Source: a virus
IMG/VR virus record: IMGVR_UViG_3300027851_000024
Location: 1-64,000 of that record
Direction: 5' to 3' (one strand)
Length of the DNA stretch: 64,000 bases
Below the pieces are notes generated by a model, which did no database searches, had not been told where the DNA came from, and saw only the letters and a program-made list of their open reading frames with translations. Shown piece by piece: positions 17,129 through 24,627 of the stretch. The number at the start of each line of letters is the position of its first letter. The stretch's first letter is position 1. A program made the position numbers and the translations under genes.

Positions 17129-17432
17129 TTGAGAACCTTCTCATTGAATTTTAACCAAGTGGCCGACTCTGATAACGTCTTATCAGCGATACCTGTCAGT
17201 TCAGGTCAGATGGTGCGCATGGACTTTTCTATCCAATGCGTTCCCGGCACAAAAGAGTTGAAGGTTAAAAGAATCGCTGGGCTTCCACCAGCTCCCACTT
17301 CGCTTTAACGTATGCGTGTCCTATACGACCTGACTTTCCAGGTTGTCAGATGAGTGCTCGGCTACTTTCACCAGGGCGATCTAGTCGCTGCCTATTGCCG
17401 ATAGTTTTCTCGGACACACCCAATTTGCTAAA
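17129..17432 (-). other. 304-nt noncoding gap with two clustered multi-hairpin structures
   Basis: No credible gene. 17149-17270 forms a closed cloverleaf-like unit and 17276-17417 a second multi-hairpin unit (GCTGG/CCAGC at 17276-17292, CGTAT/ATACG at 17309-17327, ACCTG/CAGGT at 17328-17343, GCGA/TCGC near 17376-17388, CCGA/TCGG at 17398-17413, and a long-range GTGTCC/GGACAC 17315-17417). It is transcribed leftward as the leader of the nuclease gene. Confidence 0.7.
17149..17270 (-). ncRNA. Candidate structured RNA H1 (leader of RecB-like nuclease)
   Basis: Closing helix TTTTAACC (17149-17156) / GGTTAAAA (17263-17270). Inside are three hairpins: CTGATAA-CGTC-TTATCAG (17169-17186, 7 bp), ACCTG-TCAGTT-CAGGT (17191-17206) and CGCAT-GGA...TCC-A-ATGCG (about 17216-17240). 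A four-way-junction arrangement of this size, 20 nt from a start codon, suggests a regulatory RNA. No known family is recognised. Confidence 0.45.
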
Positions 17433-17795
17433 TTACCGATTGTTGAACTGAGCCAGGATGGCGTCACGAACTTCCGGAGGCAGATTGCCGAGAGCTTCCA
17501 GGGCTTTCTCTTCAGGAGTCTTAGTAATCCTCAGAGTCGGCTTCCAGTCGCTGAAGTCCTCGGCCAGGATGGCGTCGTCAGCATTGCTGAACTCACCATT
17601 ATCGTCCTTCTCTTCCAGTTTGCGCCGAACGACTGCCCTGAACGAAACCTTCAGCTGATTCTTAATCATGTTCAGTGCCAGGTCATCGCCAAGGCTCTGT
17701 ACCATCTCTTCGACAGTGCCGAGGTTCAGAACTGCGGGCTCGGTAACGGTGATCTCACGATTAGCCTGGTTTGAAACTACTTTGATCATGCTCAT
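17433..17795 (-). CDS. Hypothetical early protein, first gene of the recombination operon
   Basis: 120 aa, acidic. Starts MSMIKVVSNQANREITVTEP; the GGGAG ribosome site 7 nt upstream supports this ATG. C-terminus EALGNLPPEVRDAILAQF resembles the ends of three other early proteins. It is the first gene after the promoter at 17998-18026 and heads nuclease, Sak4-like and SSB-like genes, so it may be abundant and early. Function unknown. Confidence 0.65.
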   Translation of the reverse strand: MSMIKVVSNQANREITVTEPAVLNLGTVEEMVQSLGDDLALNMIKNQLKVSFRAVVRRKLEEKDDNGEFSNADDAILAEDFSDWKPTLRITKTPEEKALEALGNLPPEVRDAILAQFNNR

Positions 17796-17828
17796 TTTGA
17801 ATCTCCCTAATTAGGTGGTTGGTAAAAT

Positions 17829-17841
17829 GGGCCTTATGCCC
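17829..17841 (-). promoter_or_regulatory. GC-rich hairpin in leader near ribosome site
   Basis: GGGC-CTTAT-GCCC stem about 35 nt upstream of the 17795 start codon. In the same leader a perfect AAGGAGGT (minus strand, 17910-17917) has no ORF behind it. Both could influence translation of the first operon gene. Confidence 0.35.
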
Positions 17842-17997
17842 AAAAGCTAGAACAACTAAATTTGCTTGGTACATCCAAAGAAGTGCACAGATAAGTTTTG
17901 TTGGCTTTGACCTCCTTGTTATGGTTGTAAGTTGTGTCCTATCTAATCATAAAGGGCAATTTCGGGCTTTATTTGGCTTTTGCCGTAATGTTTTTTC

Positions 17998-18026
17998 ACT
18001 ATACCCGAAAAACCCGCCGAAAGCAA
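17998..18026 (-). promoter_or_regulatory. Leftward sigma-70-type promoter for the recombination operon
   Basis: On the minus strand TTGCTT (18026-18021), a 17-nt spacer and TATAGT (18003-17998). It lies in the 292-nt gap upstream of 17433-17795, the only long gap before that operon. It predicts a leader of about 195 nt before the first start codon. Confidence 0.7.
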
Positions 18027-18087
18027 GACCTTTTTTCGCCTTCTTAATCTTTTTCACCCTGCCTTAAATGCCTCAAGCACAACCAAA

Positions 18088-18393
18088 TTACTTAATCTCA
18101 TAACTTTCCATCAACTGGTTATGCTTTTCTTCCAATCCGATCTCGTCAACAGCATCAGTTGCCTGCATCTCCTCGGTAATGTCAACAAGCATGTAGACTT
18201 TACCACCTTGGGTGACCTGGCAAATGCCTAAGCCTTCAAGAGTTATGACGGGCTTAGTTTTTGCTTCAGCCTCGAGGTTTGTCAGGATTTTATTCTTATC
18301 ACTTATCTCATTTATAAGAGGAAAAAATGTTATTCCAGCCCCAATTAATATGCCAGCAACAAACATTGAGGCAATGGATTTGTTATCGTTCAT
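18088..18393 (-). CDS. Single-pass membrane protein
   Basis: 101 aa from the ATG at 18393, chosen for the AGGAG site 4 nt upstream and the ATGA overlap with the preceding gene. A transmembrane segment (IASMFVAGILIGAGITFFPL) is followed by a coiled-coil-like linker and a small soluble domain. With 18390-18497 it forms a coupled pair of small membrane proteins. Function unknown. Confidence 0.6.
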   Translation of the reverse strand: MNDNKSIASMFVAGILIGAGITFFPLINEISDKNKILTNLEAEAKTKPVITLEGLGICQVTQGGKVYMLVDITEEMQATDAVDEIGLEEKHNQLMESYEIK

Positions 18394-18497
18394 AACACTC
18401 CTATAATGCAAATGATTAAAAGAATAGCCACATAAAATAGGCCAACTTTGTCTCGAACAGATGTTTCAGCTGAAAAGTCTACCTTGTAGTTGTTCAT
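18390..18497 (-). CDS. 35-aa small membrane protein, coupled to the next gene
   Basis: Reads MNNYKVDFSAETSVRDKV followed by the hydrophobic helix GLFYVAILLIICIIGVL. A GGAG site precedes the ATG at 18497. Its TGA overlaps the ATG of 18088-18393, giving strict translational coupling. It has one C-terminal transmembrane helix. No named family. Confidence 0.6.
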   Translation of the reverse strand: MNNYKVDFSAETSVRDKVGLFYVAILLIICIIGVL

Positions 18498-18751
18498 GAT
18501 GCTCTCCTTTTGAGGTCTTGAATTGCTTCAAGGATAGAAAGTTCTTTCTGCTTTGAGATGTCAAGTGCTATCCGAGTGTTATTAATTATCTGCTCGGCAG
18601 CCATAGCTTTGCGATATAGTTTGTCTCGTTGAGCCTTGTAAAAGGCTACTTCTTTCACAAGGTTTTTGACAAACGCAGCTATGTCTGCATCAGATGAAAG
18701 ATTATGTTCTTCTCGGATTGAGAATAATACATCAATGGCAGCTTTAGACAT
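18494..18751 (-). CDS. Hypothetical helical protein
   Basis: 86 aa from the ATG at 18751 (GGAG 6 nt upstream); in-frame ATGs further upstream lack ribosome sites. Mostly alpha-helical with a coiled-coil-like middle (VAFYKAQRDKLYRKAMAAEQ). It overlaps the neighbouring small genes on both sides by a few bases. Unrecognised. Confidence 0.6.
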   Translation of the reverse strand: MSKAAIDVLFSIREEHNLSSDADIAAFVKNLVKEVAFYKAQRDKLYRKAMAAEQIINNTRIALDISKQKELSILEAIQDLKRRAS

Positions 18752-18938
18752 GTTGGTCTCCATTAGTTTGGTGGTTAGCAACTAAGATTCGCTTCCCATG
18801 AGAGGTGATAAAGTAAATTAGTTCGTTTGGACGCTTGGTTATGGCATGTTTATGGTTCCAGGCATAAAAATATTCTCCTCGTCCGGTCTGGTAAAGGTTC
18901 ATTCCGATTAGTTCTGGCAAGAATTTGCGTGGGATCAT
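18744..18938 (-). CDS. Small basic hypothetical protein
   Basis: 64 aa, aromatic- and His-rich (QTGRGEYFYAWNHKHAITKR). It overlaps the next gene by 8 nt. No known motif. Confidence 0.55.
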   Translation of the reverse strand: MIPRKFLPELIGMNLYQTGRGEYFYAWNHKHAITKRPNELIYFITSHGKRILVANHQTNGDQHV

Positions 18939-18941
18939 AGA

Positions 18942-19256
18942 TTAGATTTCCTCTCCTCTGGCCTTAGCCAAAACTATTTTTGCTTTTTCAAACCATTTAG
19001 CATAAACTCGCTCCCCTCTATTAAATGCCTCTTCTTCATCAACTGCTTCTTGCAAAAGGTTATAAAGTTCTGGTGCAGTAGAGACTAAATAAACATTAGC
19101 TGTTGCTTCTTCTATTTCTTTACAAACAAATGGACACATATAACCATCATATTCACCAGCGATTACTAGATTTTCATTTGAATCTAATATAGAGGCTAAG
19201 TCTTTTGAGCCACAAAAAGTTATCTGCCATGGTCCTGGGGTGAATTTAGTTTTCAT
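18942..19256 (-). CDS. Conserved phage protein of the KFTPGPW type
   Basis: 104 aa. Begins MKTKFTPGPW and contains ATANVYLVSTAPELYNLLQE, the two hallmarks of a widespread phage/prophage family of unknown function. Its stop side is 3 nt from the next gene; its start overlaps 19256-19618 by one base. More AT-rich than its neighbours. Confidence 0.7.
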   Translation of the reverse strand: MKTKFTPGPWQITFCGSKDLASILDSNENLVIAGEYDGYMCPFVCKEIEEATANVYLVSTAPELYNLLQEAVDEEEAFNRGERVYAKWFEKAKIVLAKARGEEI

Positions 19257-19618
19257 TATTTATCCTCCTTATTAAGGATTTTATAATCTTCTCTTCCATC
19301 TAATATAGAATCATTCTTTTCACTTATCATTACTAATTTTGGTGTTACTGAACCTTTTTTAGCAATTATGTTTTCATAAAACTTATGAATCCAGGTTCCT
19401 TTTTCTAATGAAGTGGAATCTTTGGTCAGGTCCATGATTATGGCAATACATACCTCGCTTGACACTCCTTCTTGGTAAAGATTTACTATTTTGGTTAGTT
19501 GTCGATTAAGCATGGCGTTCCTCCAGTGAAGGTTGAGAAGGTTGGATACAAGTGATCTTGAGATGGTGTAATGGCCAGGTGGAAGAGATTCGAATTCTGA
19601 TTGAGTTGTTATTTTCAT
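19256..19618 (-). CDS. Hypothetical early protein
   Basis: 120 aa, starts MKITTQSEFESLPPGHYTIS. Helical centre (LLNLHWRNAMLNRQLTKIV). It overlaps the helicase stop region by 4 nt. AT-rich. Not recognised. Confidence 0.6.
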   Translation of the reverse strand: MKITTQSEFESLPPGHYTISRSLVSNLLNLHWRNAMLNRQLTKIVNLYQEGVSSEVCIAIIMDLTKDSTSLEKGTWIHKFYENIIAKKGSVTPKLVMISEKNDSILDGREDYKILNKEDK

Positions 19619-21105
19619 TGATTGTTCTCAATTATTTGCTCTAGCTGATATTGTTCGTATGCAACTTTGCGGGCTTTGTCAAAAGTGATTGGCCAACAGG
19701 CTTCGCATTTGCTCAGATCGAGTTGATGCAACGCTCGAGATGCAGCCACGTACAAGATGTTGGTTTCCTCAGTTGTGGGGTTCACATTATCTGTAGGGAC
19801 TTTAAAATCATTGGCCAGACGTACCTTTGACCATTCCAAGCCTTTTGCCTTATGCGCAGTAGTTATGGTTACATCGGCTTCGGCTGGATCTTCGACAGTT
19901 GATTCAAGTATGTTGAGTAATCTTTCTCGCCCATAGGTTTCAATCAATTTCAGAATTGGCTTGATATCTCCGCCCATCGGTGAGTCTGCATACTCGACAA
20001 GATCATGGAAGTTCTTGAAGAGGAAGAGGTCAGGATGATTGGTATAGCCTTTTAGCTTAAGTTGAATGATTGAATTGATAAGGTATGTTAGCTGCTGTGT
20101 TCCTCCTAAGATGTGGACAGACAAACCTCGTCCGAGGGCTTCAATGGTTTCAGCTATAATGCCTTTGTTCGTGCGACAGAGGATAGCGTCTACAGAGGGT
20201 AGAGGCTCATAATGGATTGAAGAAATCACATCATCATTACCGTGAAATGACACATACTCGAAGTTATATGGATAATAGCCGGAGATTATTGTGTTGGCCA
20301 TATTTGCAATGTCTTCACCGAAGCGGAAACTTCTAGTAATGTAGAGCTTTGTCAAATGGTCATCTTGCAGAGCATTGACAGCCCCACGCCAAGAGTAGAT
20401 TTGCTGGAATTGGTCTCCAACAAAAATCTTCTGGCAGCTTTGATTTTTGATTACCTGAGCGATTACTGGGTTGCTATCCTGGTATTCGTCAAAGAAGATG
20501 AAGTCTTTGTTAATGATTGGATTGGTAAGTGCCCAGATTTTTAAATAAACATCGTGAGTTATGGGCATAGGTTTGGTTACGTCAGCCATTTCGTTGAACA
20601 CAAGATTTGCGTGTTGAATCAGATCTTCACGCATAACATCCAGATCTGCGTCTTGCAAGATGGTTAGTTTTGGCAAATGTTTGTATTGCATAACTTCGTC
20701 GCTAGAATAACAGTACTTGCGGATCGTATTTAGGATTAAGTAACCTTTGTTGGCAGGAGAGTTATAAAGCTGCCAGTCTCCGATGTCGAAAGTATCTGCA
20801 AGTTGTTTGCCAGTCAGTTTTTGCAGCTTTTTCCTGTACTTGAAGCCAACAGATCCATAGGCTAGTGCATGGCCAGTTTTACAAGTAACAGTACTGGCGA
20901 ATTTAGTTGCAGCTTCTTGGGCGAGGAGCTTGTTAAAAGAAATTGACAAGCCCAAGCCTGGCATCTTTCTTGCCATTGCTAAGAGCAAGAAAGTTTTGCC
21001 ACTCCCAGGAGGTGCCTGGATTGCATAATCGTTGCCGTCAAGAATGGTGTTCACGTGCGATTCTTGTTCAGCTGTTAGAGTTTTGCCTTTATATTTCATT
21101 ACCAT
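19615..21105 (-). CDS. UvrD/Rep-like superfamily 1 helicase
   Basis: 496 aa, compact compared with host UvrD (about 720). Motif I APPGSGKTFLLL (about 33-44), motif II FFDEYQDSNP, motif III VGDQFQQIYSWRG, motif V TAHKAKGLEW and motif VI YVAASRALHQL are all present. The 1B/2B insertions are reduced. It likely unwinds DNA 3'-5' in replication restart or recombination. A strong AAGGAGG ribosome site precedes MVMKYKGK. Confidence 0.88.
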   Translation of the reverse strand: MVMKYKGKTLTAEQESHVNTILDGNDYAIQAPPGSGKTFLLLAMARKMPGLGLSISFNKLLAQEAATKFASTVTCKTGHALAYGSVGFKYRKKLQKLTGKQLADTFDIGDWQLYNSPANKGYLILNTIRKYCYSSDEVMQYKHLPKLTILQDADLDVMREDLIQHANLVFNEMADVTKPMPITHDVYLKIWALTNPIINKDFIFFDEYQDSNPVIAQVIKNQSCQKIFVGDQFQQIYSWRGAVNALQDDHLTKLYITRSFRFGEDIANMANTIISGYYPYNFEYVSFHGNDDVISSIHYEPLPSVDAILCRTNKGIIAETIEALGRGLSVHILGGTQQLTYLINSIIQLKLKGYTNHPDLFLFKNFHDLVEYADSPMGGDIKPILKLIETYGRERLLNILESTVEDPAEADVTITTAHKAKGLEWSKVRLANDFKVPTDNVNPTTEETNILYVAASRALHQLDLSKCEACWPITFDKARKVAYEQYQLEQIIENNQ

Positions 21106-21118
21106 GGCTTAACCTCCT

Positions 21119-21346
21119 TTAATAATCATAATCTGGTTCATCTAGCTCAGCTTCAGGTACATCAGCCTCGCAACAATCGGTGACTGGGTTGCCGTAATCA
21201 GATGGATAATGAATTCCAGCCTGGCCGTGAGTGCAATGAGTTCCTGAGTAACTGAATGATGTATCTATGGCAATTATCTTGCAGGGCTGATGGCAGGCTG
21301 GACACTTAAAATCTGGTGGAGTTACCCAAGTTGGAAGTCTTTTCAT
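21119..21346 (-). CDS. Small zinc-site protein, conserved in phages
   Basis: 75 aa. CPACHQPC near residue 15, then GTHCTHGQAGIHYP and DCCEADVPE. The cysteine and histidine pattern suggests a zinc site. Similar small proteins recur in phage early regions; function unknown. Its start lies inside the end of 21306-21491 (different frame). Confidence 0.6.
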   Translation of the reverse strand: MKRLPTWVTPPDFKCPACHQPCKIIAIDTSFSYSGTHCTHGQAGIHYPSDYGNPVTDCCEADVPEAELDEPDYDY

Positions 21347-21491
21347 TTTCTATTGCCTCAATTTTGGTTATCTGATTCCAGTCTGCTGGGTCAGTTTCAG
21401 TAGAAAGGATTATACCGATTAGGATAGCTACAGATGTACCACCAAGTACAAATCCGCAAAGAAACAAGATTGCTTGTTTTAAATTATTCAT
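21306..21491 (-). CDS. Small single-pass membrane protein
   Basis: 61 aa. N-terminal transmembrane helix (AILFLCGFVLGGTSVAILIG) and a short polar tail. It overlaps 21119-21346 by 41 nt and 21488-21994 by 4 nt. Function unknown. Confidence 0.55.
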   Translation of the reverse strand: MNNLKQAILFLCGFVLGGTSVAILIGIILSTETDPADWNQITKIEAIENEKTSNLGNSTRF

Positions 21492-21994
21492 TTGGACACC
21501 AAATAACAGGCAAATTCAGCAGAGGTTAAGATCATAGCCTTGTGGAACTTTACACTATTTTCGCCATCAACAGATATTCTTAAGGTTGCATCGGGATCAT
21601 TTTTACAGTGATCCATTCGTTTTACGGATATTTCTTCAAGAAGACTTGTTAGAGGCTTTAACTGATCGGCTGGGGTTCCCTGGACGTCGACGATTCCACA
21701 TTCTTCCAGAATTTCTCTAGCACGAATAACTGCTGGAGGTTCTTTCGGGAGTTCGAACCTTATCAATTGGTTGTTAACGATTCGATGCAATGATTCGCGC
21801 CAATTGGTAAGCTGTGGGAAGCCTTTTACAATACTGGAGACTGTTATATATTGCCTGCCTGGGATGGCTTGTTCAACAGAGGTCATTGGTGCCCATTCGT
21901 CATGATCAATGAATGGTTTGACTACATAAAATGACCACTTGCCATCTGCATCCATGGCTGCCCACTTCCAGCGACTGTCAATATTTAGGTTCAT
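21488..21994 (-). CDS. Hypothetical early protein
   Basis: 168 aa, with a Trp-rich N-terminus (SRWKWAAMDADGKWSFYVVK). A soluble alpha/beta composition with one late Cys-containing helix (AEFACYLVSK). No family recognised. Confidence 0.6.
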   Translation of the reverse strand: MNLNIDSRWKWAAMDADGKWSFYVVKPFIDHDEWAPMTSVEQAIPGRQYITVSSIVKGFPQLTNWRESLHRIVNNQLIRFELPKEPPAVIRAREILEECGIVDVQGTPADQLKPLTSLLEEISVKRMDHCKNDPDATLRISVDGENSVKFHKAMILTSAEFACYLVSK

Positions 21995-22007
21995 TCAGGG
22001 CTCCTTT

Positions 22008-22268
22008 TTATTCTAGGTCAGTCATTGTTAAACCCTTGGTTACGCGGGTTTGGCTGAATTTCTGACGAATGAAGTTGATAGATTCTTCAGTTGGAATCTC
22101 TTTCGGATCATCACAGAGATAAATGATTCCATAGTAAAAAGTAAGTTTGATGACTTGACTGATTGTGGTTAGTTCAGCTACTGGTATGCCCTTAGCAATT
22201 AGGCCGTCTCTAGCCTTGGCCAGGTCTTCAACAGTCATGCGAACTGATACTACGCGGGATTTGCTCAT
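22008..22268 (-). CDS. RHH-like DNA-binding protein, paralog 1
   Basis: 86 aa. VVSVRMTVEDLAKARDGL then a linker and TTISQVIKLTFYYGIIYL: a strand followed by two helices, as in Arc/CopG ribbon-helix-helix proteins. The adjacent gene 22272-22676 has the same layout with related residues, so the pair probably arose by duplication. Candidate transcription regulators of the early or late region. Confidence 0.6.
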   Translation of the reverse strand: MSKSRVVSVRMTVEDLAKARDGLIAKGIPVAELTTISQVIKLTFYYGIIYLCDDPKEIPTEESINFIRQKFSQTRVTKGLTMTDLE

Positions 22269-22271
22269 TAG

Positions 22272-22676
22272 CTATTCCTCTTCTTCGTTAAGTTCATCTT
22301 CTTCGTCCATCCAGTCAGTTGGAGGACTGAAATCAGTTACAACAGAAATGTCAGACTCGGTAATATCAGATGGAAGTGGCATAAAAAGAGTTGGATTCTT
22401 CAAACTTACTAGGTTTTCTTCATCATCTGCCAGGCTGGAGAGGTTGATTTCTCTTTTCTTTGGAAGGATTATGAAATTCTTAACTTCATTCATGATGTTT
22501 GGGTCTACCTGACCAGATTGGCCGAGGGTCATTTTGGCCAGATAATCTGTATAGATGATTTTGACTAGTTGGCTTAAGCTAGTGAGCTGAAAGCTTGGCT
22601 CAAGTGCACGGACTATCTGCAGGCCCCTGGCAAGTTGATATGGAGATAGACGAAATGTTATGATTGGATTACTCAT
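22272..22676 (-). CDS. RHH-like DNA-binding protein, paralog 2, with acidic tail
   Basis: 134 aa from the ATG at 22676 (GGAG site); the longer frame upstream overlaps another gene and is rejected. IITFRLSPYQLARGLQIV and TSLSQLVKIIYTDYL parallel 22008-22268. The C-terminus is strongly acidic (DWMDEEDELNEEEE). Possible regulator; the acidic tail might contact RNA polymerase or mimic DNA. Confidence 0.6.
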   Translation of the reverse strand: MSNPIITFRLSPYQLARGLQIVRALEPSFQLTSLSQLVKIIYTDYLAKMTLGQSGQVDPNIMNEVKNFIILPKKREINLSSLADDEENLVSLKNPTLFMPLPSDITESDISVVTDFSPPTDWMDEEDELNEEEE

Positions 22677-22695
22677 TATAAAGCTCCACTGAAAA

Positions 22696-22884
22696 TTATT
22701 CTTCTTCTTTACATTTATTACAGTTAGGTTTAGCCGCAGTATAAAGACCACAAAACTCACAACAGTAATTAATATTTCCAGGATATTTTTTAATATGCTC
22801 ACATACACAATTAAAACCAAACTCTGGATTTTCACAGGTACAAGAATTAGTTTCTTTAAAAAAGAGTTCTTTATCGATTATCAT
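22696..22884 (-). CDS. Cys-rich small protein
   Basis: 62 aa with nine cysteines: CTCENPEFGFNCVCEH, CCEFCGLY and CNKCKEEE. Probably binds one or two zinc ions. AT-rich, unlike its neighbours. Function unknown. Confidence 0.6.
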   Translation of the reverse strand: MIIDKELFFKETNSCTCENPEFGFNCVCEHIKKYPGNINYCCEFCGLYTAAKPNCNKCKEEE

Positions 22885-22894
22885 TGTAGCTCCT

Positions 22895-23353
22895 TTATGC
22901 TGACTGCTGGTTAATGCTTGAGTTTGCCTGAAAGGTGCGAAGAATCGCTTCTTGCTGCTCCTGGTTCAGAGATGCAAGAATCTGTTTTGCAAGAACCTCA
23001 ATATTGATAGGCTCTTTGGCTGTGGGAATTTTTGCAACTTTGGCTGTTTCCCTCTTTTGGATATTGAACTTACTTATGCTGATGTTATAATCTATGATCC
23101 GGTACAAATCTGCTTTCTCTTTCCAGGCTTTAGCTGCCTCTTGGTAAGCGAGCTGTGTCTCTTCTTTCTTCTTGTTTAGTGGAATGAGTTCAGATTTTGT
23201 AGCTGTTGCCAAGTTGCTAAGTGCTTTATGATAGCAGGTCTTGCAAAGATGTTCATGCAAGTTCAGTTGGTGGAGGTTATGAAGTTCGATTTCACTCATA
23301 TCAAAGCCGACCGCGGGATTGATGGTTTGGCAAACTGGGCAAAGTTTTTGCAT
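22895..23353 (-). CDS. Zinc-finger plus coiled-coil early protein
   Basis: 152 aa. CPVCQTINP at residue 5 and LCKTCYHKAL near 36 form a treble-clef-like pair. A coiled coil follows (LNKKKEETQLAYQEAAKAWK). The end ILASLNQEQQEAILRTF matches the shared tail motif of 11473, 17433 and 26761. It may link nucleic acid to a protein partner; function not known. Confidence 0.6.
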   Translation of the reverse strand: MQKLCPVCQTINPAVGFDMSEIELHNLHQLNLHEHLCKTCYHKALSNLATATKSELIPLNKKKEETQLAYQEAAKAWKEKADLYRIIDYNISISKFNIQKRETAKVAKIPTAKEPINIEVLAKQILASLNQEQQEAILRTFQANSSINQQSA

Positions 23354-23371
23354 GGCAGGCTCCTTTTAAGG

Positions 23372-23653
23372 TTATAAAGAATACTTCTTATTTTCTTCAG
23401 TTTCTATTATTTCACGTAACTCATTTTCAAAATTATCTCCCCTCCATGAATTACCTTTAGCAAAAGCAATTCCACATTTTTCAATTCTATCTAAAGATAT
23501 AACTGCACATGATCCTGGCTCGTCAAATAATGTTGCAAGGAAAGTCTCTTCTTTGATTGATTCATCTGGAGCATGTAAAAATATGATAGCGTAGAATCCG
23601 TTTCCACTGACACCATTTCTGTGATAGCTGTATTCTTTTATTTTGATATTCAT
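23372..23653 (-). CDS. Hypothetical phage protein (RNGVSG family)
   Basis: 93 aa from the ATG at 23653 (AAGGAG six nt upstream). YSYHRNGVSGNGFYAIIFLH starts a short alpha/beta domain seen in many phages without known role. The reading frame extends upstream but overlaps 23664-23879. AT-rich. Confidence 0.6.
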   Translation of the reverse strand: MNIKIKEYSYHRNGVSGNGFYAIIFLHAPDESIKEETFLATLFDEPGSCAVISLDRIEKCGIAFAKGNSWRGDNFENELREIIETEENKKYSL

Positions 23654-23663
23654 GGCTGGCTCC

Positions 23664-23879
23664 TTAACACTTGATGATTGAAAGTTCTCCGGAAAGATCG
23701 TTGATTGCCAGGTAGTCAATGGCACTCAGGCTGAAGCATTCAAGTGCGTATTGTTCGGCTGCGAGGGGTGATTGGCCATAGGTCTTTATGTACTCAGGAG
23801 GGACATTCATCTTGTAGAGTTGTGGATTAGTATTGCAGGGCGTTGGCTTTAGGCGATAGACTACTGAATATGGCATCAT
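23664..23879 (-). CDS. Small hypothetical protein
   Basis: 71 aa. MPYSVVYRLKPTPCN then GQSPLAAEQYALECFSLSA. No recognisable motif. Three nt separate it from 23882. Confidence 0.5.
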   Translation of the reverse strand: MMPYSVVYRLKPTPCNTNPQLYKMNVPPEYIKTYGQSPLAAEQYALECFSLSAIDYLAINDLSGELSIIKC

Positions 23880-23881
23880 GA

Positions 23882-24097
23882 TTATTTTCCTTTCCTTAAT
23901 AGGGCGAAGATTTGGCTGCTTGGGCAGTGAGAATTGATGATCTGGTCATTATGCTTGAGGTAATTCCCAGCTTTGAGCCAGCTGGTCAGTTCGAAGTATG
24001 TAACTTCTGAAAGAAACTTGAATCCGCAGTAGGTATCGCTGGATGAGAAGAACCGAATTGTGGGCCTTTTAATCTTGGGGCGTTTTCTAATTGGCAT
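23882..24097 (-). CDS. Small basic hypothetical protein
   Basis: 71 aa from the ATG at 24097 (AGAGG about 7 nt upstream); an alternative ATG at 24136 inside the GTTCA element has no ribosome site. N-terminus PIRKRPKIKRPTIRF is very basic. First gene of its group, just downstream of the GTTCA element at 24131. Confidence 0.5.
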   Translation of the reverse strand: MPIRKRPKIKRPTIRFFSSSDTYCGFKFLSEVTYFELTSWLKAGNYLKHNDQIINSHCPSSQIFALLRKGK

Positions 24098-24130
24098 GAT
24101 GCTGACCTCTGGAAGTGGTTCAGAATGGTC

Positions 24131-24152
24131 GTTCATAAATGAACAGCCAAAC
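24131..24152 (+). repeat. Dispersed GTTCA-N4-TGAAC element, copy 2
   Basis: GTTCATAAATGAACAGCCAA followed by AC. It has a 14-bp inverted repeat plus the conserved right flank CAGCCARNC. In the leader of the 23882 gene. Other copies: 14441, 27694, 36850 (reverse) and 62151. Confidence 0.75.
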
Positions 24153-24207
24153 TGAAATTTCGACTGAACAAGATTGAGTGTAAGTTGAGGTGGTTATAAC
24201 TTGGATA

Positions 24208-24251
24208 CGACGAAGCTGACTGTGTGTTGTTACCAGTGGGTGACTTCGTCG
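24208..24251 (-). other. 8-bp stem with 28-nt loop
   Basis: CGACGAAG / CTTCGTCG flank a loop containing the complementary-looking TGACTG and GGGTGAC. It is noncoding, between the 34-aa membrane protein and the GTTCA element. No T-run, so terminator activity is unlikely; a regulatory hairpin is possible. Confidence 0.5.
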
Positions 24252-24261
24252 CCTGGCATGG

Positions 24262-24366
24262 TTACTGTCCAATCTGTTCGATGTAATTGATCAGGCCGTA
24301 CGTAATTAATATGAAGAACGTGGCAATTGCTAAGCGTTTAAAGAATGATAGTTTTTCAGTTTTCAT
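24262..24366 (-). CDS. 34-aa small membrane protein
   Basis: Reads MKTEKLSFFKRLAIATFFIL followed by ITYGLINYIEQIGQ: a basic N-terminus and one transmembrane helix. The ribosome site is weak (GTGAG). Its start lies 9 nt after the stop of the 50-aa gene upstream, fitting operon translation. Confidence 0.5.
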   Translation of the reverse strand: MKTEKLSFFKRLAIATFFILITYGLINYIEQIGQ

Positions 24367-24375
24367 GGCTATTTC

Positions 24376-24528
24376 TCACTGAAGGTTAATCTTAACTCCG
24401 ACGCCTTCTGCAATTACGATGCCCATGGCAATTGCATCGTAAACTGCATCCTCGCCGCATAGGCAAATCATTGAATCGAGATAATCATGTTTGAACGGGT
24501 CGAGTAGTAAGAAGTCCAGAATGTCCAT
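24376..24528 (-). CDS. 50-aa acidic hypothetical protein
   Basis: Starts MDILDFLLLDPFKHDYLDSM and ends VGVKINLQ, with a clean AAGGAGC site 5 nt before the ATG. Contains ICLCGEDAVYDAIAMGIVI. Function unknown. Confidence 0.6.
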   Translation of the reverse strand: MDILDFLLLDPFKHDYLDSMICLCGEDAVYDAIAMGIVIAEGVGVKINLQ

Positions 24529-24572
24529 TGTTTGCTCCTTGGTTAGGGTTATCTGTCTTGCTAACTCAACAA

Positions 24573-24609
24573 CAGGACAAAGACTTTACACTTTCCAATC
24601 TTTGTCCTG
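24573..24609 (-). other. 10-bp perfect inverted repeat
   Basis: CAGGACAAAG / CTTTGTCCTG with a 17-nt loop in the 99-nt gap between the 50-aa gene and 24628-24960. There is no T-run after it on the leftward transcript. Possible mRNA-processing or attenuation hairpin. Confidence 0.55.
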
Positions 24610-24627
24610 ATGTTCAGGTAGCCAGAT

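Noticed and set aside
14072-17432. tRNA genes in the structured gaps
   Set aside because: No 72-76-nt cloverleaf with a GTTC-type T arm and acceptor pairing could be assembled.
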